Assembly (NCBI RefSeq): GCF_014083945.1
Contig: NZ_CP046444.1
Span: forward strand, 1,922,001 to 1,986,000
Direction of reading: 5' to 3'
DNA: 64,000 bases
Source of the DNA: Granulicella sp. 5B5
GTDB taxonomy: Bacteria > Acidobacteriota > Terriglobia > Terriglobales > Acidobacteriaceae
Program-made: the position numbers and the translations under genes
The notes under the pieces: generated by a model
The model's input: only the letters and a program-made list of their open reading frames with translations
Database searches by the model: none
Told to the model about the DNA's origin: nothing
In this document: piece after piece, positions 1-8,007 of the stretch
Layout of the letters: the number at the start of each line of letters is the position of its first letter
Position numbering within the stretch: position 1 is the first letter of the stretch

Positions 1-316
1 CCTGCAGCTCGAGCTCGTGCGCGATGTCCTGGCTCGTCACCGAACCGAACAGGTGATCGTTCTCGCCCGTCTTGCGCTCGAACGTCAGCACCAGCTCGTT
101 CAGCTTCGCCGCCAGTTCCTCGGCTCCGCCCTTCTCCGACGCCGACTTGCGGATCGCCGAAGCCTTCATCTGCTCGATGACAGCCTTGTTCGCCACCGTG
201 GCCTCAATGGCCAGCTTGTACGGCAGCAGGTAGTTGCGCCCGTAGCCGTCCGCGACCTTCACCACATCGCCGCGGTGGCCCAGCTTGTTTACATCTTCCT
301 TCAGAATCACTTCCAT
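1..316 (-). CDS. rplI: 50S ribosomal protein L9 (partial, C-terminus outside window)
   Basis: Component of the large ribosomal subunit that binds 23S rRNA near the L1 stalk. The minus-strand frame starts at the ATG at 314-316 and gives MEVILKEDVNKLGHRGDVV followed by the DGYGRNYLLP block, the standard L9 N-terminal 23S-binding domain. About 105 residues are visible, reaching into the helical linker; the C-terminal domain lies beyond position 1. It is the last gene seen of the rpsF-rpsR-rplI group, 134 bp after rpsR. The identification rests on the N-terminal domain alone, which is very characteristic. Confidence 0.95.
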   Translation of the reverse strand, partial: MEVILKEDVNKLGHRGDVVKVADGYGRNYLLPYKLAIEATVANKAVIEQMKASAIRKSASEKGGAEELAAKLNELVLTFERKTGENDHLFGSVTSQDIAHELELQ

Positions 317-450
317 GACACATCTCCGATTCTCACCTCGTCTAGGCACCGCAGCGAGGCACTCAATCTGTTCTTCGGAGTAGCCGTGGACTTCAGCCCA
401 CGGAACCCGAGCCGCAAACTCCTTGCCCTTCAGGGCTGGAGCTGCGCCAA

Positions 451-831
451 CTAGTACTTCGCCGCGTACGGCAGAAGCGCGATCGCGCGGGCCTGCTTGA
501 TGGCGCGCGTCAGCTTGCGCTGGAACGGAGCGCTCGTGCCGCTCAACCGGCGCGGAATGATCTTGCCGCGGTCGCTCACGAACTGCTGCAGCAGGCGCAC
601 ATCGCGGTAGCTGATCGTGTCGATCTTCTCCACCGTGAACTTGCAAACCTTCTTGCGGCGGAAGAACTTCCGGCCGCCGCCAGGACCGCCTGCTCCTGCA
701 CCCGCCGGGCGCGGAGGACGCGGTCCACTCGGGCGCGAACCCTGGTAGCCACCCGTACGCGGCGCCGGCGCGGCGCCCTCACCGGCAGCTGCCGCCGGAG
801 TTGCTGCTTGATTCACAATCTCATCAGCCAT
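451..831 (-). CDS. rpsR: 30S ribosomal protein S18
   Basis: Small-subunit protein that forms a heterodimer with S6 on the platform of the 30S subunit. From the ATG at 829-831 the product is 126 residues. The conserved core is the C-terminal half, beginning at [18 protein letters not shown] and containing the [13 protein letters not shown] motif. The first ~55 residues are an Ala/Gly/Pro-rich extension absent from short S18 proteins such as E. coli's (75 aa). The frame stays open upstream to 948, but the upstream residues do not resemble S18 and MADE is the natural start. It lies between rpsF and rplI on the same strand, the classic order. Confidence 0.95.
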   Translation of the reverse strand: MADEIVNQAATPAAAAGEGAAPAPRTGGYQGSRPSGPRPPRPAGAGAGGPGGGRKFFRRKKVCKFTVEKIDTISYRDVRLLQQFVSDRGKIIPRRLSGTSAPFQRKLTRAIKQARAIALLPYAAKY

Positions 832-975
832 GTTGCTTGTCCTTTGTCTGCTCAGCGGCATTGCTCGCTGAACCGGTTCTGCTGCGCTTGCTCCAGACTC
901 GCATTGGAATCTCTGGACTCGGCCACTCTCTCTGACCTTCGGAAGCACTCTGCAGCGTTGCTCTCGTCCTCATCG

Positions 976-998
976 GCAGAGCGCGTTGAGCGCTCTGC
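976..998. promoter_or_regulatory. 9-bp perfect hairpin between rpsF and rpsR
   Basis: GCAGAGCGC and GCGCTCTGC form a perfect 9-bp stem around a 5-nt loop, 17 bp beyond the rpsF stop codon. There is no T-run on the minus-strand exit side, so it is not a canonical intrinsic terminator. An mRNA processing or stability hairpin inside the ribosomal-protein operon is the simplest reading. Confidence 0.5.
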
Positions 999-1014
999 GA
1001 AACTCTTGTTCTTG

Positions 1015-1500
1015 CTAGACCTGCGCGGCCACTGGCTCTGCGGCTTCAGCAGCGGCAGGCTCGGCAGCAACAGGTTCGGCAGCAACAGGCTCGGTCACAG
1101 CAGCCGGAACTTCCACCGCAGCCTCCGCGTTCACCTGCGGCAGCGCGCTACGCTTCACATGCGCATCGCGGTGGGCCTTGATCTTCGCCACGCGCTTGTT
1201 CTCCTCGTCCATGCGCACCGTGATGAACTTGATCACTGGCTCGCTTACGCGCAGACGACGCTCGATCTCCGAGACCAGCGACGCGGGCGCCTCAACGAGC
1301 AGCAGGATGTAAAAACCGTCGTTGAACTTGTTCACCGTGTATGCCAGGCGGCGACGGCCCATCTTCTGCTCGACGCGGCTGTTGGTCACAGCTCCACCGC
1401 CGTCCGTGATGTAGCCGCTGAAGGTGTCGATCAACTTGTCGATCTCGGCCTCTTCAACATCGGGCCGCACGATAAACATAATTTCGTAGGTGCGATTCAT
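1015..1500 (-). CDS. rpsF: 30S ribosomal protein S6
   Basis: Binds 16S rRNA together with S18. The product is 161 residues from the ATG at 1498-1500; the N-terminus MNRTYEIMFIVRPD and the core QKMGRRRLAYTVNKFNDGFY are typical of S6. The last ~35 residues form an Ala/Val/Pro/Glu tail with EPVAA-like repeats, reminiscent of the acidic tails on some S6 proteins but not the same sequence. It is first of the rpsF-rpsR-rplI group. The start was chosen by homology; an in-frame start 11 codons upstream would add residues foreign to S6. A 7-bp hairpin lies just upstream of the start. Confidence 0.95.
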   Translation of the reverse strand: MNRTYEIMFIVRPDVEEAEIDKLIDTFSGYITDGGGAVTNSRVEQKMGRRRLAYTVNKFNDGFYILLLVEAPASLVSEIERRLRVSEPVIKFITVRMDEENKRVAKIKAHRDAHVKRSALPQVNAEAAVEVPAAVTEPVAAEPVAAEPAAAEAAEPVAAQV

Positions 1501-1560
1501 GGGTACTTCTTTCTGCGGGGTTCTGCCCCGCACCGCTTCGGTTCTGCTTCCGACCGAAAC
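1501..1560 (-). promoter_or_regulatory. Structured rpsF 5' leader, candidate S6:S18 autoregulatory site
   Basis: Read on the minus strand, the leader ends with a perfect 7-bp hairpin (positions 1514-1520 pairing with 1526-1532) some 13 nt before the rpsF ATG. A second, GGTTTCGGT/ACCGAAGC-type pairing lies just upstream (about 1533-1560). Leaders of rpsF in several phyla carry an S6:S18-binding hairpin; that this is one is inference from position and structure only. Confidence 0.35.
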
Positions 1561-1636
1561 CGGTATGGAAGATCACTGCTGTCCTTAACGAGCAGAAAGT
1601 TCTGTTTCAAAGCCAGCGCAAATCTTTCGCGCTCTT

Positions 1637-1664
1637 CTCTACTCTCTACTCACTACTGTCTACT
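1637..1664. repeat. Heptanucleotide tandem repeat overlapping the pth stop codon
   Basis: Four consecutive heptads on the plus strand, CTCTACT, CTCTACT, CACTACT and GTCTACT. The pth stop codon (1660-1662) lies inside the last unit. The unit is of the same kind as the array at 2312-2339 and differs from the CTACTCC family found elsewhere in the window. Confidence 0.75.
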
Positions 1665-2262
1665 CACTGCCTTCAGGCCCAACCTTGCGGTTGAACTCAC
1701 TCATCGCCGCGCTGACACCCTTCGTCAACACAACCTCGACCGCGCGTACCGCCTCGTCGAGCACTTCATCCAACGCCGCCAGCTCCTTGTTTCTCATGGG
1801 AGCCAGCAGATAACTAGTACCGCCTGCCTTCACCTCGCGTCCGGATTCAAGCGGTGGTTTGCCCACTCCGATCCGGACCCGCGTCCACTCTTCCGTGCCC
1901 AGCACGCCGGAGATCGACTTCACTCCGTTGTGTCCTCCCGCCGAACCTCGCTCGCGTATCCGCAGCGTGCCCAACGGTATGGCCAGCTCATCGTAAAGGA
2001 CGATCAAATCCTCAACGCCAAGCTCCAGCTCTTCCAGCAGAGCGGCGACTGACAGCCCGCTCAGGTTCATGAACGTTCCCGGCTTCGCCAGCAGAACCTC
2101 ATGTCCCATCCACTTCGTCTTCGCGGTCATCGCACGGCCGCGAAAGTTACTCACCTGCACATTGCAAACTTCAGCAATGCGGTCGATCGCCAGGAACCCG
2201 GCATTGTGTGGCGTCGTCGCATACTCCGGACCAGGGTTCCCAAGACCGACAATCAGCTTCAA
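1660..2262 (-). CDS. pth: Peptidyl-tRNA hydrolase
   Basis: Releases tRNA from peptidyl-tRNAs that drop off the ribosome. The 200-residue product has the catalytic and binding residues of bacterial Pth in the right places: N9 (GLGNPG), H19 (TPHNAGF), N66 (TFMNLSG), D91 (YDELAIPLG) and N112 (GGHNGVKS). Translation starts at a TTG (2260-2262) preceded by AAGGTGA at SD distance; no ATG fits the N-terminus. It lies between rplY and rpsF on the minus strand. The stop codon sits within a heptanucleotide repeat array, so the last residues may be repeat-derived. Confidence 0.95.
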   Translation of the reverse strand: MKLIVGLGNPGPEYATTPHNAGFLAIDRIAEVCNVQVSNFRGRAMTAKTKWMGHEVLLAKPGTFMNLSGLSVAALLEELELGVEDLIVLYDELAIPLGTLRIRERGSAGGHNGVKSISGVLGTEEWTRVRIGVGKPPLESGREVKAGGTSYLLAPMRNKELAALDEVLDEAVRAVEVVLTKGVSAAMSEFNRKVGPEGSE

Positions 2263-2284
2263 GCGCGCTCACCTTCGGCGAGCC

Positions 2285-2339
2285 AGACAGTAGACAGCAG
2301 CAAGCAGTGATTTCTACTGTCTACTGTCTACTGTCTACT
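2285..2339. repeat. Heptanucleotide repeat array (GTCTACT family) with inverted partner
   Basis: TTCTACT followed by three perfect GTCTACT heptads occupies 2312-2339. An inverted partner, AGACAGTAGAC at 2285-2295, is perfectly complementary to 2319-2329 and would form an 11-bp stem in the transcript. The array lies just downstream of the rplY stop codon and just upstream of pth. Confidence 0.75.
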
Positions 2340-2352
2340 CACTGTTCCTCTA

Positions 2353-3024
2353 CTACTTCTTCGCAGCGCCGGCATCAGCCGTCGCATCCTGCTTGCCCTT
2401 CTTCGCGACCTCAGGCTCCGTCGCGCCGGCAACCGGCTCAGCCGCTGCCTCTTCCTTCAGCAAGGTCACATGCGCAACCATCGCGTGCTCGTCGCCAAGG
2501 AACTTCATCGACTTGTTGTGCGGCAGGTCGGAGACGTGGATCGCGCCATGCACCTCCAGGCCCGTCACATCCACGTCAATGTGGCTCGGGATGTCGTTCG
2601 GCAGGCACTCGATCTCGACCTCGTGCAGCACCTGGCTCAGCATGCCGCCGGAGTTCTTCACACCCGTCGGGACGCCCACCAACTGCACCGGCACGCTCAC
2701 GCGCATCATCTTGTCCATCGCAATGCGCTTCAGGTCGATGTGCAGCAGCTTGCCCTTGATCGGCTCATGCTGCCAGTCCACGATCATCGCCTTCGTCACA
2801 CCCGTGCCCTCAATGGCCAGGTCGAAAATCGTATTGTGACCCGACTCCGAGTACAGGATCTTCGTGATCACCTTCGGATCAACCGTAATCGCCATCGACT
2901 CCTGGCCGGCGCCATACACAACCGCAGGGATCAGCCCCTGCACGCGCACGCGGCGTGCGTGGTTCTTGTTGAAGGTGCCCGTACGGGGCGTTGCCGCTAC
3001 TGACTCAACCGTCTTGCTTGCCAT
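2353..3024 (-). CDS. rplY: 50S ribosomal protein L25 / general stress protein Ctc
   Basis: 5S rRNA-binding protein of the long Ctc (TL5) type, 223 residues from the ATG at 3022-3024. An N-terminal L25 domain (RRVRVQGLIPAVVYG) is followed by the C-terminal TL5 beta domain (DIPSHIDVDVTGLEVHGAIH) and a charged Ala/Lys tail. AAAGGAAG precedes the chosen start by 6 nt; an ATG two codons upstream would have no room for an SD. It lies between prs and pth on the minus strand, a conserved prs-rplY-pth arrangement that suggests co-transcription. Confidence 0.95.
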   Translation of the reverse strand: MASKTVESVAATPRTGTFNKNHARRVRVQGLIPAVVYGAGQESMAITVDPKVITKILYSESGHNTIFDLAIEGTGVTKAMIVDWQHEPIKGKLLHIDLKRIAMDKMMRVSVPVQLVGVPTGVKNSGGMLSQVLHEVEIECLPNDIPSHIDVDVTGLEVHGAIHVSDLPHNKSMKFLGDEHAMVAHVTLLKEEAAAEPVAGATEPEVAKKGKQDATADAGAAKK

Positions 3025-3113
3025 TGTCATCTTCCTTTCGGGCACGAGCCTCGCTCGCTCCCTTTGCAGCTCTTATGCTGCTCGATATCGAAATCTGGTC
3101 TCGGGGCGGGTTT

Positions 3114-3148
3114 CTATTCCCTGCGCCCTACTCCCTATTCCCTGCCTC
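3114..3148. repeat. Heptanucleotide repeat array (CTACTCC family) at the prs stop codon
   Basis: Five head-to-tail heptads: CTATTCC, CTGCGCC, CTACTCC, CTATTCC and CTGCCTC. The array fills the prs-rplY spacer up to and including the first bases of the prs stop codon (3147-3149). The same unit recurs in mnmG, after the phosphoesterase gene and at the TonB-receptor stop. Confidence 0.8.
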
Positions 3149-4265
3149 AGTTGAAGAGACTGCTGATGCTCGTCTCCATATGAATGCCCTCGATCGCCCT
3201 GCCCAGCAGGCCTGCAATCGAAAGCACCTTGATCTTGCCAACCTTCTGCGCGGCCTCCGACAAAGGAATGGTGTTGGTTACCACCAGCTCCTTCAGTCCG
3301 GAGTTCGCAATTCTCTCTACCGCCGGCCCGCTCAGCACCGCATGCGATGCGCATGCGTACACCTGTTCGGCGCCCTGCTTCAGCAGCGCATCTGCTGTCT
3401 TGCACAGCGTGCCTGCCGTATCCACAATGTCATCGAGGATCAGGCACGTCTTGCCCTTCACCTCACCGATCACGTTCATCACTTCTGTGACGTTGATGTC
3501 GGTTCGCCGCTTGTCCACGATCGCCAGCGGCACTTCAAGCTTCTGCGCAAAGAACCTTGCGCGCTCCACGCCACCTGCATCCGGGCTCACCACGGTCAGG
3601 TTCGGCAGGTTCAAATCCCGGAAGTACCCCACCAGCACCGGGCTGGCAAACAGATGGTCTACCGGAATATTGAAGAACCCCTGGATCTGCGCTGCATGCA
3701 AATCGACGAACAATGCGCGATTTGCACCCGCGGTCACCAGAAGGTCCGCAACCAGCTTCGACGTGATCGCCACGCGTGGCCGGTCTTTGCGATCTTGGCG
3801 CGCGTAGCCGTAATACGGCACCACCGCGGTGATTCTTCCTGCCGATGCGCGCCTGAGCGCGTCCATCATAATCAGCAGTTCGACCAGGTTCTGGTCCACC
3901 GGGTGGCATGTGGGCTGCACAACGAACACATCCACACCGCGCACATTTTCAAGGAGCTGAAAGTGGGTTTCGCCGTCGGAGAACCGTTGTAGCCGTGTCT
4001 CTCCGACGGGTACGCCCAGAAATTTGCCGACCTCCTCCGTCAACGGCCGGTTTGCCGAGCCGGAGAAGATCTTGAAGCGCTTATCTTCGGAAAGCTTCGA
4101 AGACTTCTTTTTCTCCGTAGGAGCTTTCCCTCCGGAAGCAGAGGTTGCCGGCGCATTCGCCTCAGCAGCTTGCTTCGCGGGGACCCCGCCGGCCTGGGCC
4201 GGTATCTTGGGGTCCTCTTGCGTAGAACTCGGGGAAGAAACCGCAGTCGTGTCTCGTTCACTCAC
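3147..4265 (-). CDS. prs: Ribose-phosphate pyrophosphokinase (PRPP synthetase)
   Basis: Makes PRPP from ribose 5-phosphate and ATP for nucleotide, His and Trp synthesis. The 372-residue product carries the family signatures DLHAAQIQGFF (metal/ATP site), the RRTDIN region and the PRPP-binding loop DDIVDTAGT. The first ~58 residues are a Pro/Ala/Lys extension not found in the usual ~315-aa enzyme; the catalytic core begins near KRFKIFSGSANR. It starts at a GTG (4263-4265) with GGAGG 9 nt upstream, which supports the long form. It is downstream of tRNA-Gln and upstream of rplY. Confidence 0.95.
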   Translation of the reverse strand: MSERDTTAVSSPSSTQEDPKIPAQAGGVPAKQAAEANAPATSASGGKAPTEKKKSSKLSEDKRFKIFSGSANRPLTEEVGKFLGVPVGETRLQRFSDGETHFQLLENVRGVDVFVVQPTCHPVDQNLVELLIMMDALRRASAGRITAVVPYYGYARQDRKDRPRVAITSKLVADLLVTAGANRALFVDLHAAQIQGFFNIPVDHLFASPVLVGYFRDLNLPNLTVVSPDAGGVERARFFAQKLEVPLAIVDKRRTDINVTEVMNVIGEVKGKTCLILDDIVDTAGTLCKTADALLKQGAEQVYACASHAVLSGPAVERIANSGLKELVVTNTIPLSEAAQKVGKIKVLSIAGLLGRAIEGIHMETSISSLFN

Positions 4266-4555
4266 GTTTTGAATCCTCCAGGCTGGTTGACCTTATGGAT
4301 GCTTCAACTACTGCTCGTCTTTACTGCGTTGTTGCTCTAAGACTTCGGCTTCTTCTTGGCGCCCGGCGGCCCTGTTGGCTCCGCTTGCTGCGCCGAAACT
4401 TCTTATGCTTGCTCCCGCTCTCCGGATCTTCCGGCACTTTTTGAGCGGGCCTTACAAATTCCCTGGCAGCACATTTGCGGCTGCCTAAAAAATCAAAGTT
4501 CCCTTCACTACTGGCTGCGCAGGAGTTGTTCCCAACTCAATCGACCGACTCAGGT
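4266..4555. other. Spacer between tRNA-Gln and prs
   Basis: No convincing gene. On the minus strand, a 6-bp GGCAGC/GCTGCC hairpin lies downstream of the tRNA, near 4480, after a short T-run. The prs SD lies at the low-coordinate end. The spacer probably holds the tRNA trailer and the prs leader. Confidence 0.4.
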
Positions 4556-4629
4556 TGGTTGGGCGACCAGGATTCGAACCTGGACTGAGTGCGTCAAAGG
4601 CACTTGACCTACCGTTAGTCGATCGCCCA
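4556..4629 (-). tRNA. tRNA-Gln (anticodon UUG)
   Basis: The minus strand folds into a cloverleaf with acceptor stem TGGGCGA/TCGCCCA, an anticodon stem AGTGC/GCACT around the 7-nt loop CTTTGAC (anticodon TTG), a T-arm with GGTTCGAATCC, discriminator A and an encoded CCA at 4556-4558. The U1-A72 pair is typical of tRNA-Gln. Its position beside prs and ispE is a common arrangement. Confidence 0.97.
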
Positions 4630-4700
4630 GTAATCCCGGTGCACTTCATCCAAACCGGCACAGCTCTCGCGAACTGCTACTCTGCGAACCTCATGTGCAG

Positions 4701-5921
4701 TTAGACGAACATGGTTCGCCAGTACTCCCGGCGAGGCAGGGTCTCCGTCAGGATCGCCCGCGTGCCGTTCGCCTGCACACGTTGTTGAGCCGCCTCCGCC
4801 GCTGCCCTGGTCTCATACAGACCAAACAACGCCGAGCCGCTGCCCGATAAAGCCGCATACACGCAGCCGTCACCGGAATCATCCGAACTTCCCAACAAAT
4901 CACGCTTGGTTGAACGCAAGGAGGGATGCTGTGAGAACACGACCTCTTCGAAGTCGTTCTCGATCCCGGTGCGGACAAGCGCGAGAAGAGGATTCTCGGC
5001 CAGATCGCCTTGACTGCCTGAACTCTCAGGCCGGGCGATACCGGAGGGGCCAGCCTCAGCGCCAGTCTGTGTCCAGACAGCTGCAAGGGCATAGCTCAAC
5101 TCTTTGAGTCTACCCTCCCCCTGTTGAAAAGTCAAAGCCTGCGTCGCCATCGGCACTTCCGTGCTTCCTGAAGCTAAGACTTTCTCGCCTTGAAAAGGAC
5201 GGCCTTCCTCTTGAAGGGGAGACTTTTCGCCTTGAACTTGAAGAGGACGGGCTTCGCTTTGAAGGGTACGGGCTTCAGCCCGTACGTTATGCCCGCCTGA
5301 AGATTCAAGGGGCTTTAGCCCCGGAGGAACCAATCCCATCCGGGCATCCAGCTCGCGAAACGCCAGCGCCGTCGACACCCCCACCCCCGGCACAGCCACC
5401 ACGCAATGCACAGGTTCCGACTCCGGCAGCGGATAAACCTCTTCACCGCGTCCCAGCCCCAGCACCGTCCCACCCAGCAAAAACAGCGGCACATCCGATC
5501 CCACCTCCGCCGCCAGCTTCAACCGCTCCGCCCCGTCCAGCGCGACACCCAGTTCCCGCTCCAGCCCCAGCAACGCGGCCGCCGCATTCGCAGACCCCGC
5601 ACCCAGCCCGCCCTGCACCGGCAGCTTCTTCTCGATCTCGATCTCCACCTCAGCGCTGATCCCCAATCGCTCTAGCGCGCCCGCCACCATCTTCCACGCC
5701 GTATTCCGTTCAGCGTTCCCCTCGGCCGTGCTCGGCACTCCTGGGTGCTCTGAGTGCAACCGCACCACAGTCTTCGCCGCACGCTGTGCCGACACCGTTA
5801 CCACATCATGCAGCCCCAGCGTCTGGTACACCGTCGTCAGCCCATGAAACCCATCAGCCCGCGCCGGACCCACCGCCAACCCCAGGTTGATCTTGCAAAA
5901 CGAACGCACTCGTGTCGACAT
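4701..5921 (-). CDS. ispE: 4-diphosphocytidyl-2-C-methyl-D-erythritol kinase with a large repeat-derived insertion
   Basis: Fourth enzyme of the MEP isoprenoid pathway; phosphorylates CDP-ME. It is 406 residues where the family is normally about 280-310. The GHMP fold is clear: RSFCKINLGL at the N-terminus, the ATP loop LPVQGGLGAGSANAAAAL, SDVPLFLLGG, and the C-terminal AALSGSGSALFG motif. The excess lies between residues ~195 and ~300 and is Glu/Gln/Pro-rich, with heptapeptide-like units such as SEARPLQ and EEGRPFQ. It is encoded by 21-bp direct repeats and palindromes like those flanking the RAYT at 33.3 kb. The frame is unbroken, so the gene is probably functional, with the insert in a surface loop. 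Confidence 0.92.
   Translation of the reverse strand: MSTRVRSFCKINLGLAVGPARADGFHGLTTVYQTLGLHDVVTVSAQRAAKTVVRLHSEHPGVPSTAEGNAERNTAWKMVAGALERLGISAEVEIEIEKKLPVQGGLGAGSANAAAALLGLERELGVALDGAERLKLAAEVGSDVPLFLLGGTVLGLGRGEEVYPLPESEPVHCVVAVPGVGVSTALAFRELDARMGLVPPGLKPLESSGGHNVRAEARTLQSEARPLQVQGEKSPLQEEGRPFQGEKVLASGSTEVPMATQALTFQQGEGRLKELSYALAAVWTQTGAEAGPSGIARPESSGSQGDLAENPLLALVRTGIENDFEEVVFSQHPSLRSTKRDLLGSSDDSGDGCVYAALSGSGSALFGLYETRAAAEAAQQRVQANGTRAILTETLPRREYWRTMFV
5190..5322. repeat. REP-like palindromes and 21-bp direct repeats inside ispE
   Basis: Direct repeats of the form TTGAAGAGGACGGGCTTC begin at 5190, 5211, 5238 and 5259. They are followed by a near-perfect palindrome at 5266-5285 (GTACGGGCT-TC-AGCCCGTAC) and by GGGGCTTTAGCCCC at 5309-5322. 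The last palindrome is identical to one flanking the RAYT gene. All lie in frame inside ispE. Confidence 0.8.
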
Positions 5922-6040
5922 CGCTCTGTCATTCTATCGACTCACCACCGCAAGTGCCGAAGCTCATGGCCACACAGCCTCGGCTTCCTGCAAAAAGGGC
6001 CATGTCGCATGACCCTACTACTCGACCGGCAAAACCCCGC

Positions 6041-6080
6041 TAAAAGCCGAAACGGCGTCCCCTCGGGACACCGTTTCAGC
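6041..6080 (-). terminator. Intrinsic terminator after the S10 peptidase gene
   Basis: On the minus strand a long hairpin, with GAAACGG-GTCCC pairing to GGGAC-CCGTTTC around a GAG loop, is followed directly by TTTT (plus-strand AAAA at 6042-6045). It lies 27 bp past the peptidase stop codon and upstream of ispE. Confidence 0.8.
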
Positions 6081-6106
6081 CTCTCTCAACTGCCTTGCCC
6101 GCCGGG

Positions 6107-7723
6107 CTATTGCCCCTTCTCATTCGCCCGGATAAACGCCGCTGTCCGCTCGTGCAGCCCCTTCAGCGCCTCTTCGTTCACATACACCATGTGCCCTGTC
6201 TCAAAGAACTTATAGTCGATGTTCTTCTCCAGCGACGCCGGAACCGCCAGGTGTTTCATCTCATACTCCGCCCCGAAGTACAGCGTCCCCAGGTCGTAGT
6301 AGCCGCCCATCAGCAGCACATGCAGCTTCGGGTTCTTGACCATCGTCTCCGCCAGGTCGTTCATCACGTTCACGCTCGCCTCCGGCCATCCCGCCCCCTG
6401 CACCCGATGCCGCAGCACCCAGTTAAAGTTCGGGTCACGTGCGCTCGGCTTGTACGTCATGTTCTCGCCATACTTCAAATCCTCGCGAGCATACGCATTG
6501 ATCCCCGCCTGGTACGCCGACGTAATCGACTGCGTAAACGCGTCATACCCTGCATCCGCCGCCATCGGGTTCACCGCCGGCCCTTCATACCGGGTATCCA
6601 GCCGCCCTGTCGTAATCGACTGGTCGCCCTGCAGCAGCTGTGCGAACTCCCCGCCCGAAAGCCGCAGGTCGGCCTTGATCCACGTCTTCGCCGGAACGCC
6701 CGTATAGCTCTCCAGCTTGCTCGCGATCTCCGCCTTCTTCGCCTCGCTTAAATCAGATCCTTGAATCAGCGCCGTCGCATACTCACCCAGCGCATACTGT
6801 TCCACCTCATGCAGCCAGGGCTCCAGCGTCGCCGGCGCATTCGGAACCTTGTGGTGATACCACGCCGTCGCCGCAAAGCTCGGCAGCGACAGGTAGAACC
6901 GGTTCTCCGTCCCCGGATTCACCAGCGCCCCATCCGCCGAGTCATCGAAGTTCAAAATCTGGCTCAGGAACACCACCCCGTTCACATCCACCCCATCGCT
7001 CGACAGGTCCTTCACCAGCACCGCATCGCGCGTCGTCCCATAGCTCTCGCCAAACAGGAACTTCGGGCTCTTCCAGCGGTCATACTTCGTCAAAAACCGC
7101 CGGATGAACCTATCGAACGCCTTGCCATCCGGATCCGTGCCATAGAACGCCTTGCCCGCGTCCTTACCCATCACCCGGCTGAACCCCGTCCCCGGCGCGT
7201 CGATAAACACCAGGTCGCTCGCATCCAGCAGGCTGTAGTTGTTGTTCACCAGCTTGTACGGTCCGCCCTCATCATGTTGCACGTCGGTCGTCACAATCCG
7301 CCTCGGCCCAAACGCGCCCATATGCAGATACATCGTCGCCGACCCCGGCCCGCCGTTATAGATAAACGTAATCGGACGCGTCCCCATGTCCGCGCCCTTC
7401 GCAAAGTATGCCGTATAGAACATCCGCGCCGTCGCCGGCTGGTCTTCCGGCTTCGTGGGCAGACCAACGCCGCTGTCCTTCAGCCACTTCCCATCCAGCC
7501 CCAGCATCGCGTCCTGCGTATCGGTCGCGCCCACGGTAAGCGTCCCGGCGACAGCCCTATAGTCAATCGCCTTCCCACTCACCTCCACCGATCCTGTCGT
7601 CACCGAGTCCGCTGGAGCCATCTCTACCGCAGGAGCAGCCGTCTTCTCTGCCGGCTTCTCTTGCGCCGCCATCACGCTCACGCAACCACATACCAACGCA
7701 GCCAACCACGCACGTCGCATCAT
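6107..7723 (-). CDS. Secreted serine carboxypeptidase, peptidase family S10
   Basis: Predicted secreted or periplasmic peptidase that removes C-terminal residues from peptides. From the ATG at 7721-7723 the product is 538 residues, with a signal peptide ending near VMAAQ. The S10 triad is visible: S227 in GESYGT, D477 in GGYYDLGT and H511 in ETGHMVY. The oxyanion region is YNGGPGSAT. A GTG two codons upstream is in frame, but GGAGGAG sits 7 nt before the chosen ATG. It is monocistronic, with its own terminator. Substrate preference cannot be read from the sequence. Confidence 0.92.
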   Translation of the reverse strand: MMRRAWLAALVCGCVSVMAAQEKPAEKTAAPAVEMAPADSVTTGSVEVSGKAIDYRAVAGTLTVGATDTQDAMLGLDGKWLKDSGVGLPTKPEDQPATARMFYTAYFAKGADMGTRPITFIYNGGPGSATMYLHMGAFGPRRIVTTDVQHDEGGPYKLVNNNYSLLDASDLVFIDAPGTGFSRVMGKDAGKAFYGTDPDGKAFDRFIRRFLTKYDRWKSPKFLFGESYGTTRDAVLVKDLSSDGVDVNGVVFLSQILNFDDSADGALVNPGTENRFYLSLPSFAATAWYHHKVPNAPATLEPWLHEVEQYALGEYATALIQGSDLSEAKKAEIASKLESYTGVPAKTWIKADLRLSGGEFAQLLQGDQSITTGRLDTRYEGPAVNPMAADAGYDAFTQSITSAYQAGINAYAREDLKYGENMTYKPSARDPNFNWVLRHRVQGAGWPEASVNVMNDLAETMVKNPKLHVLLMGGYYDLGTLYFGAEYEMKHLAVPASLEKNIDYKFFETGHMVYVNEEALKGLHERTAAFIRANEKGQ

Positions 7724-7796
7724 CCGCACTCTCCTCCATGTCGTTTAGAAAACTTCCCACCATCATAAGGACACAATCCCACCGCACAACAACAAT

Positions 7797-7945
7797 CTCG
7801 ATGCCCCATCTTCCTTACTGCCAAGTGCTCTACCTTCCTTACTGCTGGGTGCCCCATCTTCGCGACAGCCTCATCGTCGCTAAGGTGGGATGAACCATGC
7901 CGGGGTGCCCCAATCATGACGCGGCATCATCGCGGCATGATTGGG
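7797..7945. repeat. Palindromic intergenic repeat cluster (TGCCCCAT...TGGGA type)
   Basis: The spacer contains two TACCTTCCTTACTGC-like direct repeats. These are followed by a hairpin at 7853-7889 (CCCATCTT and inner GCGAC pairing with GTCGC and AAGGTGGG), then by a 10-bp perfect inverted repeat CCCAATCATG/CATGATTGGG at 7909-7945. It looks like an array of extragenic palindromes. The rest of 7724-8007 shows no gene. Confidence 0.65.
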
Positions 7946-8007
7946 ATGACGCCACCCGCATCACCATCGCGCTAAACTACCTCCAACACAGCAAGCAGGA
8001 GCCCCCG

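Noticed and set aside
3157-3992. Long plus-strand open frame opposite prs
   Set aside because: Antisense to prs, which has complete PRPP synthetase motifs. No similarity to any family was seen.
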